Shown in pieces: positions 26,952 through 36,300 of a stretch of DNA of 64,000 nucleotides. Below the pieces are notes generated by a model. It was given only the letters and a program-made list of their open reading frames with translations, did no database searches and was not told the origin of the DNA. Source of the stretch: Nocardia sp. BMG51109 (GTDB taxonomy: Bacteria; Actinomycetota; Actinomycetes; Mycobacteriales; Mycobacteriaceae); assembly GCF_000526215.1 (NCBI RefSeq), contig NZ_JAFQ01000004.1:558001-622000 (forward strand), written 5' to 3'. Both the position numbers and the translations under genes were made by a program. Numbering within the stretch: position 1 is the stretch's first letter; each line of letters starts with the position of its first letter.

Positions 26952-28031
26952 CTACACGTTGAAGCGGAATTCGACCACGTCCCCATCCACCATGACGTAG
27001 TCCTTGCCCTCCATGCGGACCTTGCCCGCGGCCTTGGCGGCGGACATGGACCCGGCCTCGATCAGGTCGTTGTAGGCGACGATTTCGGCCTTGATGAAAC
27101 CCTTTTCGAAGTCGGTGTGGATGACGCCGGCGGCCTTGGGGGCTGTGTCGCCCTGGTGGATGGTCCAAGCCCGGGCCTCCTTCGGGCCCGCGGTGAGGTA
27201 GGTCTGCAGGCCCAGGGTGTGGAAGCCGGCTCGGGCCAGGGCGTGCAGACCGGGCTCGGATTGGCCGATCGATTCCAGGAGTTCGGTGGCGGACTCGTCG
27301 TCGAGCTCCAGGAGTTCGGCCTCGACCTTGGCGTCGAGGAAGACCGAATCCGCCGGGGCGACAGCGGCTTTCAGTTCGGCTACGCGGGGCTCGTCGGTCA
27401 GGACGGACTCGTCGGCGTTGAAGACGTAGAGGAAGGGCTTGATCGTCAGCAGGGTGAACTCGCGAAGCAGGTCCGTGTCGAGCTTGTCGCGGACGGAGAA
27501 GAGGGTCTTGCCCTCGTTGAGGAAATCCTGGGCCGCCTTGGTCGCCTCGTAGGCGGGCTTGCGGTCCTTCTTGATCTTGGCTTCCTTCTCCAGCCGGGGG
27601 ACGACCTTCTCCAGGGTCTGCAGGTCGGCGAGGATCAGCTCGGTCTCGATCACCTCGATATCCGACAGCGGGTCGACGCGGCCGCCGACGTGCACCACAT
27701 CGTCGTCGGCGAAGACGCGGACCACCTGGCAGATGGCGTCGGCCTCGCGGATGTTGGCCAGGAACTTGTTGCCCAGGCCCGCACCCTCGGACGCTCCCTG
27801 CACGATGCCCGCGATGTCGACGAACGACACCGTGGCGGGCACGACGCGGGCGGACTCGAAGATCTCGGCCAGCTTGTCCAGCCTCGGGTCGGGCAGCGGC
27901 ACCACTCCGACGTTCGGCTCGATCGTGGCGAACGGGTAGTTCGCCGCCAGCACGTCGTTCTTGGTCAGCGCGTTGAACAGCGTCGACTTTCCGACGTTGG
28001 GCAGGCCGACGATACCGAGGGTGAGACTCAC
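26952..28031 (-). CDS. ychF: Ribosome-associated ATPase YchF (OLA1 family)
   Basis: YchF is an Obg-related P-loop NTPase that prefers ATP, binds ribosomes and takes part in stress and redox responses. It shows GLPNVGKSTLFNAL (Walker A), DIAGIVQGAS (G3), an altered G4 (NADES in place of NKxD, which explains the loss of GTP specificity), a coiled-coil insertion at about 125-200 and a C-terminal TGS-like domain. The length of 359 residues is standard. M. tuberculosis has ychF next to the Rv1111c gene, but here that relative is 23 kb away. Confidence 0.95.
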   Translation of the reverse strand: MSLTLGIVGLPNVGKSTLFNALTKNDVLAANYPFATIEPNVGVVPLPDPRLDKLAEIFESARVVPATVSFVDIAGIVQGASEGAGLGNKFLANIREADAICQVVRVFADDDVVHVGGRVDPLSDIEVIETELILADLQTLEKVVPRLEKEAKIKKDRKPAYEATKAAQDFLNEGKTLFSVRDKLDTDLLREFTLLTIKPFLYVFNADESVLTDEPRVAELKAAVAPADSVFLDAKVEAELLELDDESATELLESIGQSEPGLHALARAGFHTLGLQTYLTAGPKEARAWTIHQGDTAPKAAGVIHTDFEKGFIKAEIVAYNDLIEAGSMSAAKAAGKVRMEGKDYVMVDGDVVEFRFNV

Positions 28032-28262
28032 GAGGACTGGATTCTACGCGGACCGTCACCCGCCGGCCGCAGCCGGACCGGGTGGACGACCGCAGGTGCC
28101 ATCGGCCGTACCGGGCACCCGGCTCGGCGCTCGGGGAAACCTCGGCACTCGGGGAAACGAGGACCTGGTGTCAGAGCGGATCGAGTTCGGCTTTCTGCTG
28201 CTCGCTTCGCGGTAGCGAAACGTTCACGATCACGACCACGCGGCGGCGGTAGGCTGCGTGGC

Positions 28263-28715
28263 GTGACCTCAGGAGCTGTCGACGACGAGTTGCGGGCGCG
28301 CGTCGACGGTGCGCTCCGAGTCGAGTTGCAACGGACGCTGGGCGCCGAACTGGTCGATCCGGCCGATCCGGCGGCGGGGGTGCGGTTCCCGGTCGCCGGA
28401 CTGTCCGTCACGCCGTCGGGCACCCTGCATGCCGGGGCGCTGAACGCGATCATCGAACTCGCCGGATATCTCGTGGTGGCGCCCACGCTCACCCGCGGTG
28501 AGCATGCCGTAACACACGCCATCTCAACGCAGTTCGTCCGGGCGGCACCCCGCGACAGCTGGGTCCGGGTCAGCGGCGTGCTGGCGAAGCGGGGCCGCAG
28601 CCTGGCCTTCGTGACCGCGACGGCGACAGCGGAGGAGCCCCCGTCGACCGTCATCGCCACCAGTCAGATCACCAAGTCGATCATCGCCGATCCCGGCAAC
28701 GGGGCCGGTAGATAA
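28263..28715 (+). CDS. PaaI-like hotdog-fold thioesterase
   Basis: This is a 150-residue protein with the hotdog pattern of PaaI-type acyl-CoA thioesterases: PSGTLHAGALNAIIELAGY (central helix with the usual HxG) and a strand-rich second half with SQITKSII. It probably hydrolyses an aromatic or acyl-CoA thioester, but the substrate is unknown. The start is a GTG at 28263, and the frame upstream of it runs antisense to ychF. Confidence 0.75.
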   Translation: MTSGAVDDELRARVDGALRVELQRTLGAELVDPADPAAGVRFPVAGLSVTPSGTLHAGALNAIIELAGYLVVAPTLTRGEHAVTHAISTQFVRAAPRDSWVRVSGVLAKRGRSLAFVTATATAEEPPSTVIATSQITKSIIADPGNGAGR

Positions 28716-28860
28716 GTCGGGCACACCCGCCCGGTCCGGGCGTGGACCGCGTGACTCGGTGACCCACCGCGCGTACGCGTCGGCCCGCACGGCCGCGGCT
28801 GATCGGGCCCGGACGCGGGTGCGAGCGGCGCGGGCCGGCTCGCACCCGCGCTCGGGTTCC

Positions 28861-29298
28861 TCACGGTCGTGCGGCATCCCGGACGACTCGTCTGGTCTGT
28901 GCCAGCAGCATCCCCACGTTCACCGACTTGCGGCAGACGACGACCACCACGATGTCGTCGCGGCCGTCGGCACGGAGGAACAGGTGGGCCAGATTCTCGC
29001 TGTTGACCAGGATTTCCTGGAAGTAGTGCGCATCGCTGCGCACGCCCCGGCGTTCCTTCCAGATCTCCTCGATCATCACCACATTGCGGCCCTGGAACAG
29101 TTCCAGCGTCGCCGCCGCGAGCAGGTCCAGAACCTCGGCGGGATGGTTGTCCACGGTCTGCACCGCCAGCAGCATCCCGGTGGACATGTCGATCGCGCCG
29201 GAGGCTACGCAATCCGGCACCTCGGATCGCAACATCTTGACCAGTAGGGCAATTCGATCGGTCATATTGCCCGGGCCGGTATTACTCGGTGTGTTCAT
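28861..29298 (-). CDS. Roadblock/LC7-like protein, left arm of cluster
   Basis: This is a 145-residue protein with the alpha-beta pattern of the Roadblock/longin fold: a first helix (MTDRIALLVKMLRSEV), strand GAIDMSTGMLLAV, a helix with LDLLAAATLELF, and terminal strand DIVVVVVCRKSVNVGMLL. Such proteins dimerise and usually act as platforms or activators for small GTPases. The start at 29298 is set by AAAGGAT upstream. It is downstream of a PATAN-like gene on the same strand, 44 bp away. Confidence 0.6.
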   Translation of the reverse strand: MNTPSNTGPGNMTDRIALLVKMLRSEVPDCVASGAIDMSTGMLLAVQTVDNHPAEVLDLLAAATLELFQGRNVVMIEEIWKERRGVRSDAHYFQEILVNSENLAHLFLRADGRDDIVVVVVCRKSVNVGMLLAQTRRVVRDAARP

Positions 29299-29342
29299 CG
29301 GATCCTTTCTGCAGGCCGCCGTTCGGCGGTTCTGGTTGACGT

Positions 29343-30125
29343 TCACTGCGGGTCGTTGTCCGAACGTTCTTCGGCGGGAGGCGGATACAGTTCGTTGATC
29401 CCGCTGGCATCACGACGCCGACGGGGTAGCGGGGCCTTGGGTGCGGCAGCGGCGGTGCGGCCGGACGGCACCACGAGCGCATGCTCGGCCAGCAACCGGG
29501 ACACCTCGACGGTGACCGGATACAGGCCGTGTCCCAGCACGAACGCGAGATCGCGGCACCGATGCCGCCCGTCCACCTGCGCCAAGATCTCCTGCCGCGG
29601 TCCGGCCGGGCAGTCGCGGAGCATCGAGTCGCCGTATTCGGTGCGGGCCAGGCGGTTTCGATGCGGGGATATCCGGCTGTTGGCCAGCGCCCGCAGCCGC
29701 CGCTCGGTCTCCGCGATCAGTTGATCCGCCTCGACGCCGGCGAACTCGCGTGGCCGGACGCTGTCGCGCCCCGCCGGATCCAGGTCGATCTCCGTGCTCC
29801 AGTAGCTGCCGTCGATCCAGCCGGACGCGATCGCGAACGAGGCATCCAGCGCCGCCATCACCGCCAGCGCCCGCCGTTCCGCGTCACCGGGCAACGCCCG
29901 CCCGGGACGTGCCAGCAGGTCGGAAAGCGCCGGAGCGCCCACGGTGGTGATCGCGAGGACCCGGCCGCGCACGACCCGCAGCCGACCGCCCGGGTCACCG
30001 GAGACGTGCAGATATCCGGTTCGTGTCGCGGCGAACGCCCCTGCCAGCTCCTGGGCCACCTCCTGGGCCGCTCGCCGGCCCAGGGCCGGCACCCGGGTCG
30101 AGCCAGCGAAAGAACCGGTCGTCAT
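29343..30125 (-). CDS. PATAN/DUF4388-like protein with C-terminal winged-helix-like part
   Basis: This is a 260-residue protein. The N-terminal part (TRTGYLHVSGDPGGRLRVVR) has the RTG-x-L-x-V...G-x-V pattern of DUF4388/PATAN-type domains found with GTPase regulators. The later part (QEILAQVDGRHRCRDLAFVL, then VTVEVSRLLAEHALVV) looks like a small winged helix. The same two-part design appears in the gene at 31250 across the divergent promoter. The role is unknown. The start at 30125 is preferred over longer frames because a GGAG lies upstream. Confidence 0.55.
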   Translation of the reverse strand: MTTGSFAGSTRVPALGRRAAQEVAQELAGAFAATRTGYLHVSGDPGGRLRVVRGRVLAITTVGAPALSDLLARPGRALPGDAERRALAVMAALDASFAIASGWIDGSYWSTEIDLDPAGRDSVRPREFAGVEADQLIAETERRLRALANSRISPHRNRLARTEYGDSMLRDCPAGPRQEILAQVDGRHRCRDLAFVLGHGLYPVTVEVSRLLAEHALVVPSGRTAAAAPKAPLPRRRRDASGINELYPPPAEERSDNDPQ

Positions 30126-30863
30126 GGTGGGAACTCCGCGAATGGAGAAAATGAACAAGAGCGCAGACACAGCACGAATCCCGATCCGGCGTCGGTAAGC
30201 CACCGGATCGAGCGCCGTGAAAACTAAACTCCGGCCACCGAATCAGCAATTTGCCGGATAGCAACCGGAGTCGGGTAATAGTCGGTTCAACTCGCATAAC
30301 TGTCGCAAGAGATGATCCCTGGAATTAGTCGTCAGGTGATCGACTCCGGCCGCAACGTCCGGCGGGGCCGATCACCACATGCGAGACATCCTGTCAGGTC
30401 TCGACTTTTAGAGCAACCATCTCCGCAAAATTACCGCAGGCGGCGTCACTAACCCGCCCGTCGTTCGCTCGAACTCCTGATCGCGGACCCCGAACTACCA
30501 GCGCACAACCAGTTCAAGCGGTATTTACCAGGGACACCGGGAACGAGTCCGAACCATTCGGTCGAGTTACAACCGGACAACGCCCGGCAGCCGGCACCGC
30601 ACACCGACTCGGTGGGCACACACCTCGGCAAACACTCGGAAACTACCGACCGCTACGTATTTCCACAGCGTCGGATCCACCGAAACAACGCCCCCGCGCC
30701 ACCCGGAGGACACTCGCCAGCAGTGGATACCGTCAGGTCCAGTTCATCTACATTCCACGATTATTTTGATTGCCAATAATTAGCTCTACTTCTTCTGTAC
30801 AACCAGCGCCGGTGATGTGTAGCGTCTGGATTCTTGAAACACAATCTGACAATCGGTGGCGCG
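30126..30863. promoter_or_regulatory. Long divergent intergenic region of the Roadblock cluster
   Basis: This 738-bp gap separates the two arms of the cluster and contains no convincing gene. It is less GC-rich than its surroundings, with an AT-rich block at 30751-30800 just before the right arm that is a likely promoter. A small hairpin, CGAGAC (30382-30387) with GTCTCG (30398-30403) followed by ACTTTTA, resembles a terminator or attenuator. The length suggests transcriptional control of both arms. Confidence 0.45.
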
Positions 30864-31250
30864 GTGTTCGGTATCGACAGCTGTTTGGAGCGCATCATCG
30901 GTATTCCGGGTGCGCGCGGCGTGACACTGGTGGACGGCGCGACCGGTCTCGCCATCGCCGCGGCCGGCCGACACGAACTGCTGGACGAGCACGAGGACGC
31001 CGCGACCACCACCGATGTGGTCCGTGCGGTCCTCGCCTGTCCGGCCCTGGCCACCGGACACGACGGCGACGACATCACCGAGATCGTGGTGTGCGGGCCG
31101 CGCGGGTACCACCTACTGAATCTGGTGAGCGGCGACTTCGAGGGCCGGCTGTTCGTCCACGTGCTGTTCGACGACGACACGGGCAATCTGGCCATGGCGC
31201 GATTCCGGCTCCAGGGCATCCTCTCCGAGCTGACAGGGCAGGGTAGGTAA
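30864..31250 (+). CDS. Roadblock/LC7 domain protein
   Basis: This is a 128-residue Roadblock/LC7 protein. GIPGARGVTLVDGATGLAIA matches the first two strands, and the end GNLAMARFRLQGIL is the typical terminal helix. I use the GTG at 30864, which places the first helix at the same length as in the gene at 32567 and has GGTGG upstream; the frame is open to a TTG at 30834. Its TAA overlaps the next ATG by one base, so the two are coupled. Confidence 0.7.
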   Translation: MFGIDSCLERIIGIPGARGVTLVDGATGLAIAAAGRHELLDEHEDAATTTDVVRAVLACPALATGHDGDDITEIVVCGPRGYHLLNLVSGDFEGRLFVHVLFDDDTGNLAMARFRLQGILSELTGQGR

Positions 31251-32071
31251 TGGCCGTTGTCGAACTCGCCATCGTCCTGCGCCAACTGGAAAAAGAGAAG
31301 CGCACCGGCGTGCTGCGCGTCGGCGACGGCGCCTTCCACCTCGCCGAGGGCACCGTGGTCTTCGCGACCTGCCGCCGCACGACCGGGCTGGACAGGCTCG
31401 TCGTGGAATCCGGCACGGCCACCGAACAGGACTGGCGCAGAGCCGAATCCGGCGATCCCGGGAATCTTCTGAGGCGTCCCCGGCTCGAGGTCCTGGCGCT
31501 GCTGTCGGTATTCGACGCCGCGTATTTCCTGCTGTCGACGCCGGCCGAGGCCAAGTTCCGGCCCGCCCCGCCGCACTGGCTCGCCCCGATCTGTCGCATC
31601 ACGCCCGGCGCGCTCGTCCACGAGGTGCAGCGCCGCGGCGATCCGGCGGCCGGTCCGTGGCCGGCGATGTGGGTCGACAGGTTTCCGGTCGTGCCCGTGC
31701 GCCGGGTCCGCCGGCGCCGGATGGTGCTGACCGCCGGCCAGATCGAGGTGCTGGCCGCGGCGAACGCCCGGCGAAACGTCACCGGAATCGCGCACGACCT
31801 CGGCCGGACCACCTATGGCTGCCTGGTCGCGGTGCGCGACCTCACCGCGGCCGGACTGCTCGAGCTGCCCGTCTCGGTCGAACCACCCGTTCCGGTCGTG
31901 GTTTCCGGGCCGGTGCGCGAGCGGCCGGCGGACGAGCCTCCCGCGCCCAAGCTCGCGCCGCTGCGGCGCCGGGTGCCGACGGCCGAGCCGGCGCCCGAGC
32001 AGGACCGCTGGGAACCGATCGACCGGGACGTGCTCATCCGGCTGCGGGCGGCCCTGCAAGAGCTGGCGTAA
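31250..32071 (+). CDS. PATAN/DUF4388-like protein with winged-helix-like domain
   Basis: This is a 273-residue protein. It begins with a helix and the strand pair KRTGVLRVGDGAFHLAEGTV of PATAN/DUF4388-type domains, followed by a helical part with LSVFDAAYFLLS. A winged-helix-like segment then appears (LTAGQIEVLAAANARRNVTG, then TTYGCLVAVRDLTAAGLLEL) and a Pro-rich tail. I recall similar proteins, often annotated as transcriptional regulators, beside Roadblock genes in Streptomyces. It may link the Roadblock proteins to gene control or a partner NTPase elsewhere, but this is inference. Confidence 0.6.
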   Translation: MAVVELAIVLRQLEKEKRTGVLRVGDGAFHLAEGTVVFATCRRTTGLDRLVVESGTATEQDWRRAESGDPGNLLRRPRLEVLALLSVFDAAYFLLSTPAEAKFRPAPPHWLAPICRITPGALVHEVQRRGDPAAGPWPAMWVDRFPVVPVRRVRRRRMVLTAGQIEVLAAANARRNVTGIAHDLGRTTYGCLVAVRDLTAAGLLELPVSVEPPVPVVVSGPVRERPADEPPAPKLAPLRRRVPTAEPAPEQDRWEPIDRDVLIRLRAALQELA

Positions 32072-32122
32072 CCGTGCGAAGAAGCCGATCGGCTATCCGA
32101 TGGAAGGTTGACCAAGGTGGCG

Positions 32123-32533
32123 ATGACCAAGGTGGAAATGTCCGGGCCGCAATCGAATACGGCGGTGCTGGCCGAGTTGCGGGCGTTACGCGCCCGGATA
32201 CCGGAACTGACCGGTGTGCTGGTGGCCTCCGGCGACGGGATGCTCGTCGCGCACCTCCTGCCCGCAGACATCGAGCCGACGGGGGTGGCCGCCCTGACCG
32301 CCTCCCAGCTGGCGCTGTCGTATCGGCTCGTCACCACCGTGCACGGCGGCGGATTCCGCGAGGTCGTGGTGCACGGGACGGACGGGTACGTCGTGATCTA
32401 CGCGGCGGGACGGACGGCGCTGACGGTACTGGCCGGTCCGGAGGTGAACGTCGGCCGGCTCCATCTGGAGTCGCGGCCGGTCGCTCACACGATCGCCGAA
32501 CAGCTCACGGCGACGACCCAGGGCCTCGGGTGA
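32123..32533 (+). CDS. Roadblock/LC7 domain protein
   Basis: This is a 136-residue Roadblock/LC7 protein: helix LAELRALRARIPELTGVLVA, strand GDGMLVAHLLPADIE, a helix with LTASQLALSYRLV, and a strand pair FREVVVHGTDGYVVIYAAG. It resembles the CvnB/MglB class. The sequence ACCAAGGTGG occurs twice before possible ATG starts at 32123 and 32138; the first is used here. A TTG at 32108 is also open. Confidence 0.7.
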   Translation: MTKVEMSGPQSNTAVLAELRALRARIPELTGVLVASGDGMLVAHLLPADIEPTGVAALTASQLALSYRLVTTVHGGGFREVVVHGTDGYVVIYAAGRTALTVLAGPEVNVGRLHLESRPVAHTIAEQLTATTQGLG

Positions 32534-32566
32534 ACGAGGCACCGAACACCGATGAAAGGAACGAAC

Positions 32567-32938
32567 ATGTCCAATATGGATCTGGCGCTGAAGAACATGA
32601 TGGGGATCGACGGCGCGGTGGGCGCCGCCGTCGTCGACTACAACAGCGGCATGGCGCTCGGAATGCTCGGCAGCTCCAAGGCACTCGACCTGCAGATCGC
32701 GGCGGCGGGCAATACCGAGGTGGTGCGCGCCAAGATGCGCACCATCGAGCAACTCCAGCTCAACGAGGACATCGAGGACATCCTCATCACTCTGAGTGGT
32801 CAGTATCACATCATCCGGCCGATGTCCGACCGCAAGTCCAAAGGGCTGTTCCTCTACCTCGCCATGGACCGCAGCCGAGCGAATCTCGCGATGGCCCGGC
32901 ACCGGCTCAAGACCATCGAGGAGGACCTGGAGGTCTGA
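32567..32938 (+). CDS. Roadblock/LC7 domain protein
   Basis: This is a 123-residue Roadblock/LC7 protein: MMGIDGAVGAAVVDYNSGMA (first helix and strands), a central helix with NTEVVRAKMRTIEQL, strand pair DIEDILITLSGQYHIIRP, and the terminal helix RSRANLAMARHRLKTIEEDL. Similar sequences are frequent in Streptomyces. AAAGGA is positioned correctly before the ATG at 32567. A terminator follows 23 bp after the stop, so this is the last gene of the right arm. Confidence 0.75.
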   Translation: MSNMDLALKNMMGIDGAVGAAVVDYNSGMALGMLGSSKALDLQIAAAGNTEVVRAKMRTIEQLQLNEDIEDILITLSGQYHIIRPMSDRKSKGLFLYLAMDRSRANLAMARHRLKTIEEDLEV

Positions 32939-32961
32939 CCCGGCCGCGTTTCCCGCCCGAT

Positions 32962-33001
32962 ACCGGACAACCCGCTCGGTTCGCTCCCACGGTTGTCCGG
33001 T
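32962..33001 (+). terminator. Hairpin terminator after the Roadblock operon
   Basis: ACCGGACAACC at 32962-32972 pairs perfectly with GGTTGTCCGGT at 32991-33001, enclosing an 18-base loop. The T-run is short (TTT), so it may be weak or act with Rho. The remaining 169 bp to the next gene hold nothing I recognise. Confidence 0.7.
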
Positions 33002-33170
33002 TTCGCGAGAACGCTTGTCCGACATGGGGGTTTACCTCGGATCGGGATATCCTGCCGCGCAATCGAAACGGATGCCGTTCACCGTATCCCGGTGACACCC
33101 GATATGATTGAAAGGTTGGCAACCACCCGTGGCGGTGGTGGTGTATTCGCGCGCTCTCGAGGGAATCACC

Positions 33171-35447
33171 ATGGTGGACAAGGGGAAACGACCCGACGGA
33201 GCGGTTCCGCTCCCTGATGTCGTCGCGGCGTTGTCGGCACAGCTGGCATCGATGGGTACGGTCGACCTGGCGTCGGCGCCCGGGGCCGAGAATCCGTACG
33301 ATCGCTCCACCAGATTCGCGCCGACGGCCGTCGACGCGACCTTCCACCTGCTGATCGACACCGACTCCGATGAGCCCCAGTTCTGGGTGGTCGGGGCGAA
33401 CACGCCGCTGCCGAACGGGACCGCCACGCACACAGTGAAACTCGCCCTCACCCCGGCGACCACCGCGGCGGAACCGGCGGCCGAAGGCGAAACACCTTCT
33501 CCCACCGGCACACCGAGGGCCACCATCGTCTCGATCGAGCCCACCCCCGCCGCCGATACCGCACCCGCTCCTCCGGACGACCAGCCGCCCCTTCTGCCGG
33601 ACGACGAACAACATCCGGAGTCCGTCGCGGGAACCAGCGTGGCCGAGGGCCCGACACGAACGGACACCTCCGCCGACGCAGGAACAGATCGGGCCGAGAT
33701 CACCACACCCGCAACCGCTCCGGCAGCCGATGACCGGCCCACTGCCACAACAGACCTCGGGCAATTCGTCGCCGCGGACTCCGGCGACGAGCAGCGAGAA
33801 TCCGGGACCGTGCCCGCCGAGGGCTTACTCCCGGCGGCGGTCACCCCATCCGCGAATGCTCGCATCGTCACCGAACCGGAGGCCGAGACGGTCACCGACG
33901 CCGACGAGGCGCGGGACAGCCGGCACGCCGCTGCACTGGCGGACGAGCACGGCGCGACACCGGCCATGTCCACCGGCTCGCAAGGAGATTCCGCGAACGC
34001 CGCGACCCCGGCGGGTTCCGTCACGGCCGACGCCACCACGGTCACTACACCGACCGACACCGACCCGATCACACCACCGGCAGACACCACACCAACCGAC
34101 TCCGACCAGTCCACAACATCACAAGACACCGCACCCGCCGAGGGAGCGCTCCCGGCCGCAGTCGGCACATCCGCGAACGCCCCGGCTGCCACCGAACCGG
34201 AGGCCGAGATGGTCGCCGCCACCGCCACCGAGGCACAGGACCGCCGTTCCTCCTCTGCATCGGCCCGCGGGCAAGGAGATTCCGCGGAGACCGCGCCCCC
34301 GGCGGATTCCGCCGCGGTCACAACACCAACAGATACCGCGGCGGCCGACGCCGACCGGTCCACAACACCGGAAGGCACGGCGGCGGCCGAGCCCGCCGTG
34401 CCGACCCACCCCACGACCCCCGAGCAACATGCCCAGGTCATCGCCCACCACGAGCGCGCGGTCGCGGACAAGGAACGGGAGCACGGGCCGCTGCACCACG
34501 AGACACTCACGGCCGCAGGTGATCTCGCGCACTCCTACTTCGACGCCGATCGCGTGAACGATGCCATCGACCTCTACGAGCGAGTGCTCGCGGACGGCGA
34601 GTACGCCCTGGACCCCGACGGTGTCGACACGCTCAACCTGCGCAACGCACTGGCCCAGTGCTACCGCCGCGGCGGCCGCCTCGCCGAGGCCGTCGACCTG
34701 TACGAACGCATCGTGACCGACAGCGAGCAGACCCACGGCCCCGAGCATCGGAACACCCTCACCGCCCGCCACAACCTGGCCATGCTGTACCGCGCGACCG
34801 GCCGGACGACGGAGGCGATCGATCTGTACCGGCGCACCCTCGCCGACAGCGAACGCGTGCTCGGCCACGAACATCCGGACACCCTCGCCACCTCCGACAA
34901 CCTGGCCTTCGCACTGCGTGCCGAGGGCCGCACCGCCGAAGCCGAGGATCTCGACCGGCGCAGCCTGGCCATCCGCGAACGGATACTGGGCCCCGAACAT
35001 CCCGACACGATCGAGGCCATGACGGGTGTCGCCGAAGATCACCTGGAGGCCGGGCGCCCGACCGACGCGGCCGAACTCTCCGAGCGAGCGGTCGTGACGG
35101 CGGAACGGGCGCTCGGCAACGACCATCCGACGACCCTGCGCGCCCGCAGCAGCCTGGCGCTGGCCTACGAGCAGCTGGATCGGCGGTCCGAGGCGGCCGA
35201 ACTCTACCGGCGGGTGCTCACCGACCGGCAGCGGCTGCTCGGCGCCGACCATCGGCTCACCATTCTGGCCCGCAACAATCTGGCATGCTCGTACTTCGAG
35301 GCGGGCCGCTACCACGAGGCGGCCGAGGAGTTCACGCGCGCACTCGCCGATCGCGAACGTGTCCTCGGCCCCGACGATCCCGACACGGTGAAGACACGCG
35401 AATATCTGGCCGTCAGCTATCGAGCCGCACAGCAGACCGGCCGGTGA
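33171..35447 (+). CDS. Trypco2-like domain - repeat linker - TPR array protein
   Basis: This is a 758-residue protein in three parts. Residues 10-92 resemble the trypsin-co-occurring domain 2 (Trypco2), with [13 protein letters not shown], an aromatic strand QFWVVGA and the closing [10 protein letters not shown]. Residues 93-424 are an acidic Thr/Ala/Pro-rich linker with a duplicated unit of about 107 residues (AEGLLPAAV near 216 and AEGALPAAV near 323). Residues 425-750 are about eight 42-residue TPRs of the kinesin-light-chain type (GPEHPDTL or similar in each loop). Trypco2 and such TPRs are known from multidomain conflict/signalling proteins, but here the usual protease or NTPase is absent. 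The ATG at 33171 has GAGGG upstream. Confidence 0.75.
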   Translation: MVDKGKRPDGAVPLPDVVAALSAQLASMGTVDLASAPGAENPYDRSTRFAPTAVDATFHLLIDTDSDEPQFWVVGANTPLPNGTATHTVKLALTPATTAAEPAAEGETPSPTGTPRATIVSIEPTPAADTAPAPPDDQPPLLPDDEQHPESVAGTSVAEGPTRTDTSADAGTDRAEITTPATAPAADDRPTATTDLGQFVAADSGDEQRESGTVPAEGLLPAAVTPSANARIVTEPEAETVTDADEARDSRHAAALADEHGATPAMSTGSQGDSANAATPAGSVTADATTVTTPTDTDPITPPADTTPTDSDQSTTSQDTAPAEGALPAAVGTSANAPAATEPEAEMVAATATEAQDRRSSSASARGQGDSAETAPPADSAAVTTPTDTAAADADRSTTPEGTAAAEPAVPTHPTTPEQHAQVIAHHERAVADKEREHGPLHHETLTAAGDLAHSYFDADRVNDAIDLYERVLADGEYALDPDGVDTLNLRNALAQCYRRGGRLAEAVDLYERIVTDSEQTHGPEHRNTLTARHNLAMLYRATGRTTEAIDLYRRTLADSERVLGHEHPDTLATSDNLAFALRAEGRTAEAEDLDRRSLAIRERILGPEHPDTIEAMTGVAEDHLEAGRPTDAAELSERAVVTAERALGNDHPTTLRARSSLALAYEQLDRRSEAAELYRRVLTDRQRLLGADHRLTILARNNLACSYFEAGRYHEAAEEFTRALADRERVLGPDDPDTVKTREYLAVSYRAAQQTGR

Positions 35448-35451
35448 GTCC

Positions 35452-36300
35452 TCACCGGCCGCCGAACCCCGACTGCGCGATTCCCCGCACGAACGATTTC
35501 TGTGCCACCGCGTAGACGACCAGCAGCGGAGCCAGCACGATCAGCGCGGCGGCCATGAGGATCGGCCACTGCGTGTGATACTGCCCCTGCAGCCGCACCA
35601 AACCCAGTGTCACCGTGGCGATCTGGTTGCGCTGAATCATCACCAGCGGCCACAGGAAATCGTTCCACACCCCGATCCAGGTGAGCACGGCCAGTACCAG
35701 GACCGCGGGCCGGGCGTGCGGCAGCAGCACCCGCCAGTACATCTGCCAGGTGCCGCATCCGTCGAGTACGGCCGCCTCCTCCAATTCGTCGGGCAGCGTG
35801 CGGAAGAACTGGCGCATCAGGTAGGTGCCGAAGGCGGATCCGAACAGGCTCGGCACGATCATCGCCCAGGGCGTGTCCACCCAGCCGAAGGTCCGCATGA
35901 GGATGAACTGCGGTATCACCGTGACCGTCAGGGGCACCATGAGCGTGCCCAGATAAGCCAGGAACAGCAGCTCGCGCCCCGGAAATCGCAGGCGCGCGAA
36001 GGCATATCCGGCGAGCGAGCAGAAGAACACCTGCCCGGCGGTGATGCATGCGGCATAGCCGACGGTGTTGAGCAGCATCCGGCCCAGCGGCAGCAGGTCG
36101 AACACCTCGCCGTAGTTGGACCACCGCGGGTCGGCCGGTATCGGATTCGGCTCGCTGACCGTCCCTTCGGATTTCAGCGAGGCGCCGAGCGCCCACAGGA
36201 TCGGCCCGACCGCGCACCAGGAGATGGCGATCAGGACGGCGTAGATCACCATTCCGCGCACGGTGCGGCGGAGAATCGTGCGCTGCCCGTGCGCGGTCAC
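35452..36300 (-). CDS. Sugar ABC importer permease (MalG type)
   Basis: This is a 282-residue permease of the carbohydrate uptake (CUT1) family with six helices. The EAA loop ELEEAAVLDGCGTWQMYWRV meets the ATPase. The GTG at 36300 overlaps the stop of the other permease (GTGA). With the genes at 36297 and 37489 it makes an importer lacking its own ATPase. Confidence 0.88.
   Translation of the reverse strand: MTAHGQRTILRRTVRGMVIYAVLIAISWCAVGPILWALGASLKSEGTVSEPNPIPADPRWSNYGEVFDLLPLGRMLLNTVGYAACITAGQVFFCSLAGYAFARLRFPGRELLFLAYLGTLMVPLTVTVIPQFILMRTFGWVDTPWAMIVPSLFGSAFGTYLMRQFFRTLPDELEEAAVLDGCGTWQMYWRVLLPHARPAVLVLAVLTWIGVWNDFLWPLVMIQRNQIATVTLGLVRLQGQYHTQWPILMAAALIVLAPLLVVYAVAQKSFVRGIAQSGFGGR

Noticed and set aside
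30449..30631. 60-codon minus-strand frame in the Roadblock intergenic region
   Set aside because: No ribosome-binding site, no family resemblance and ordinary non-coding base use.
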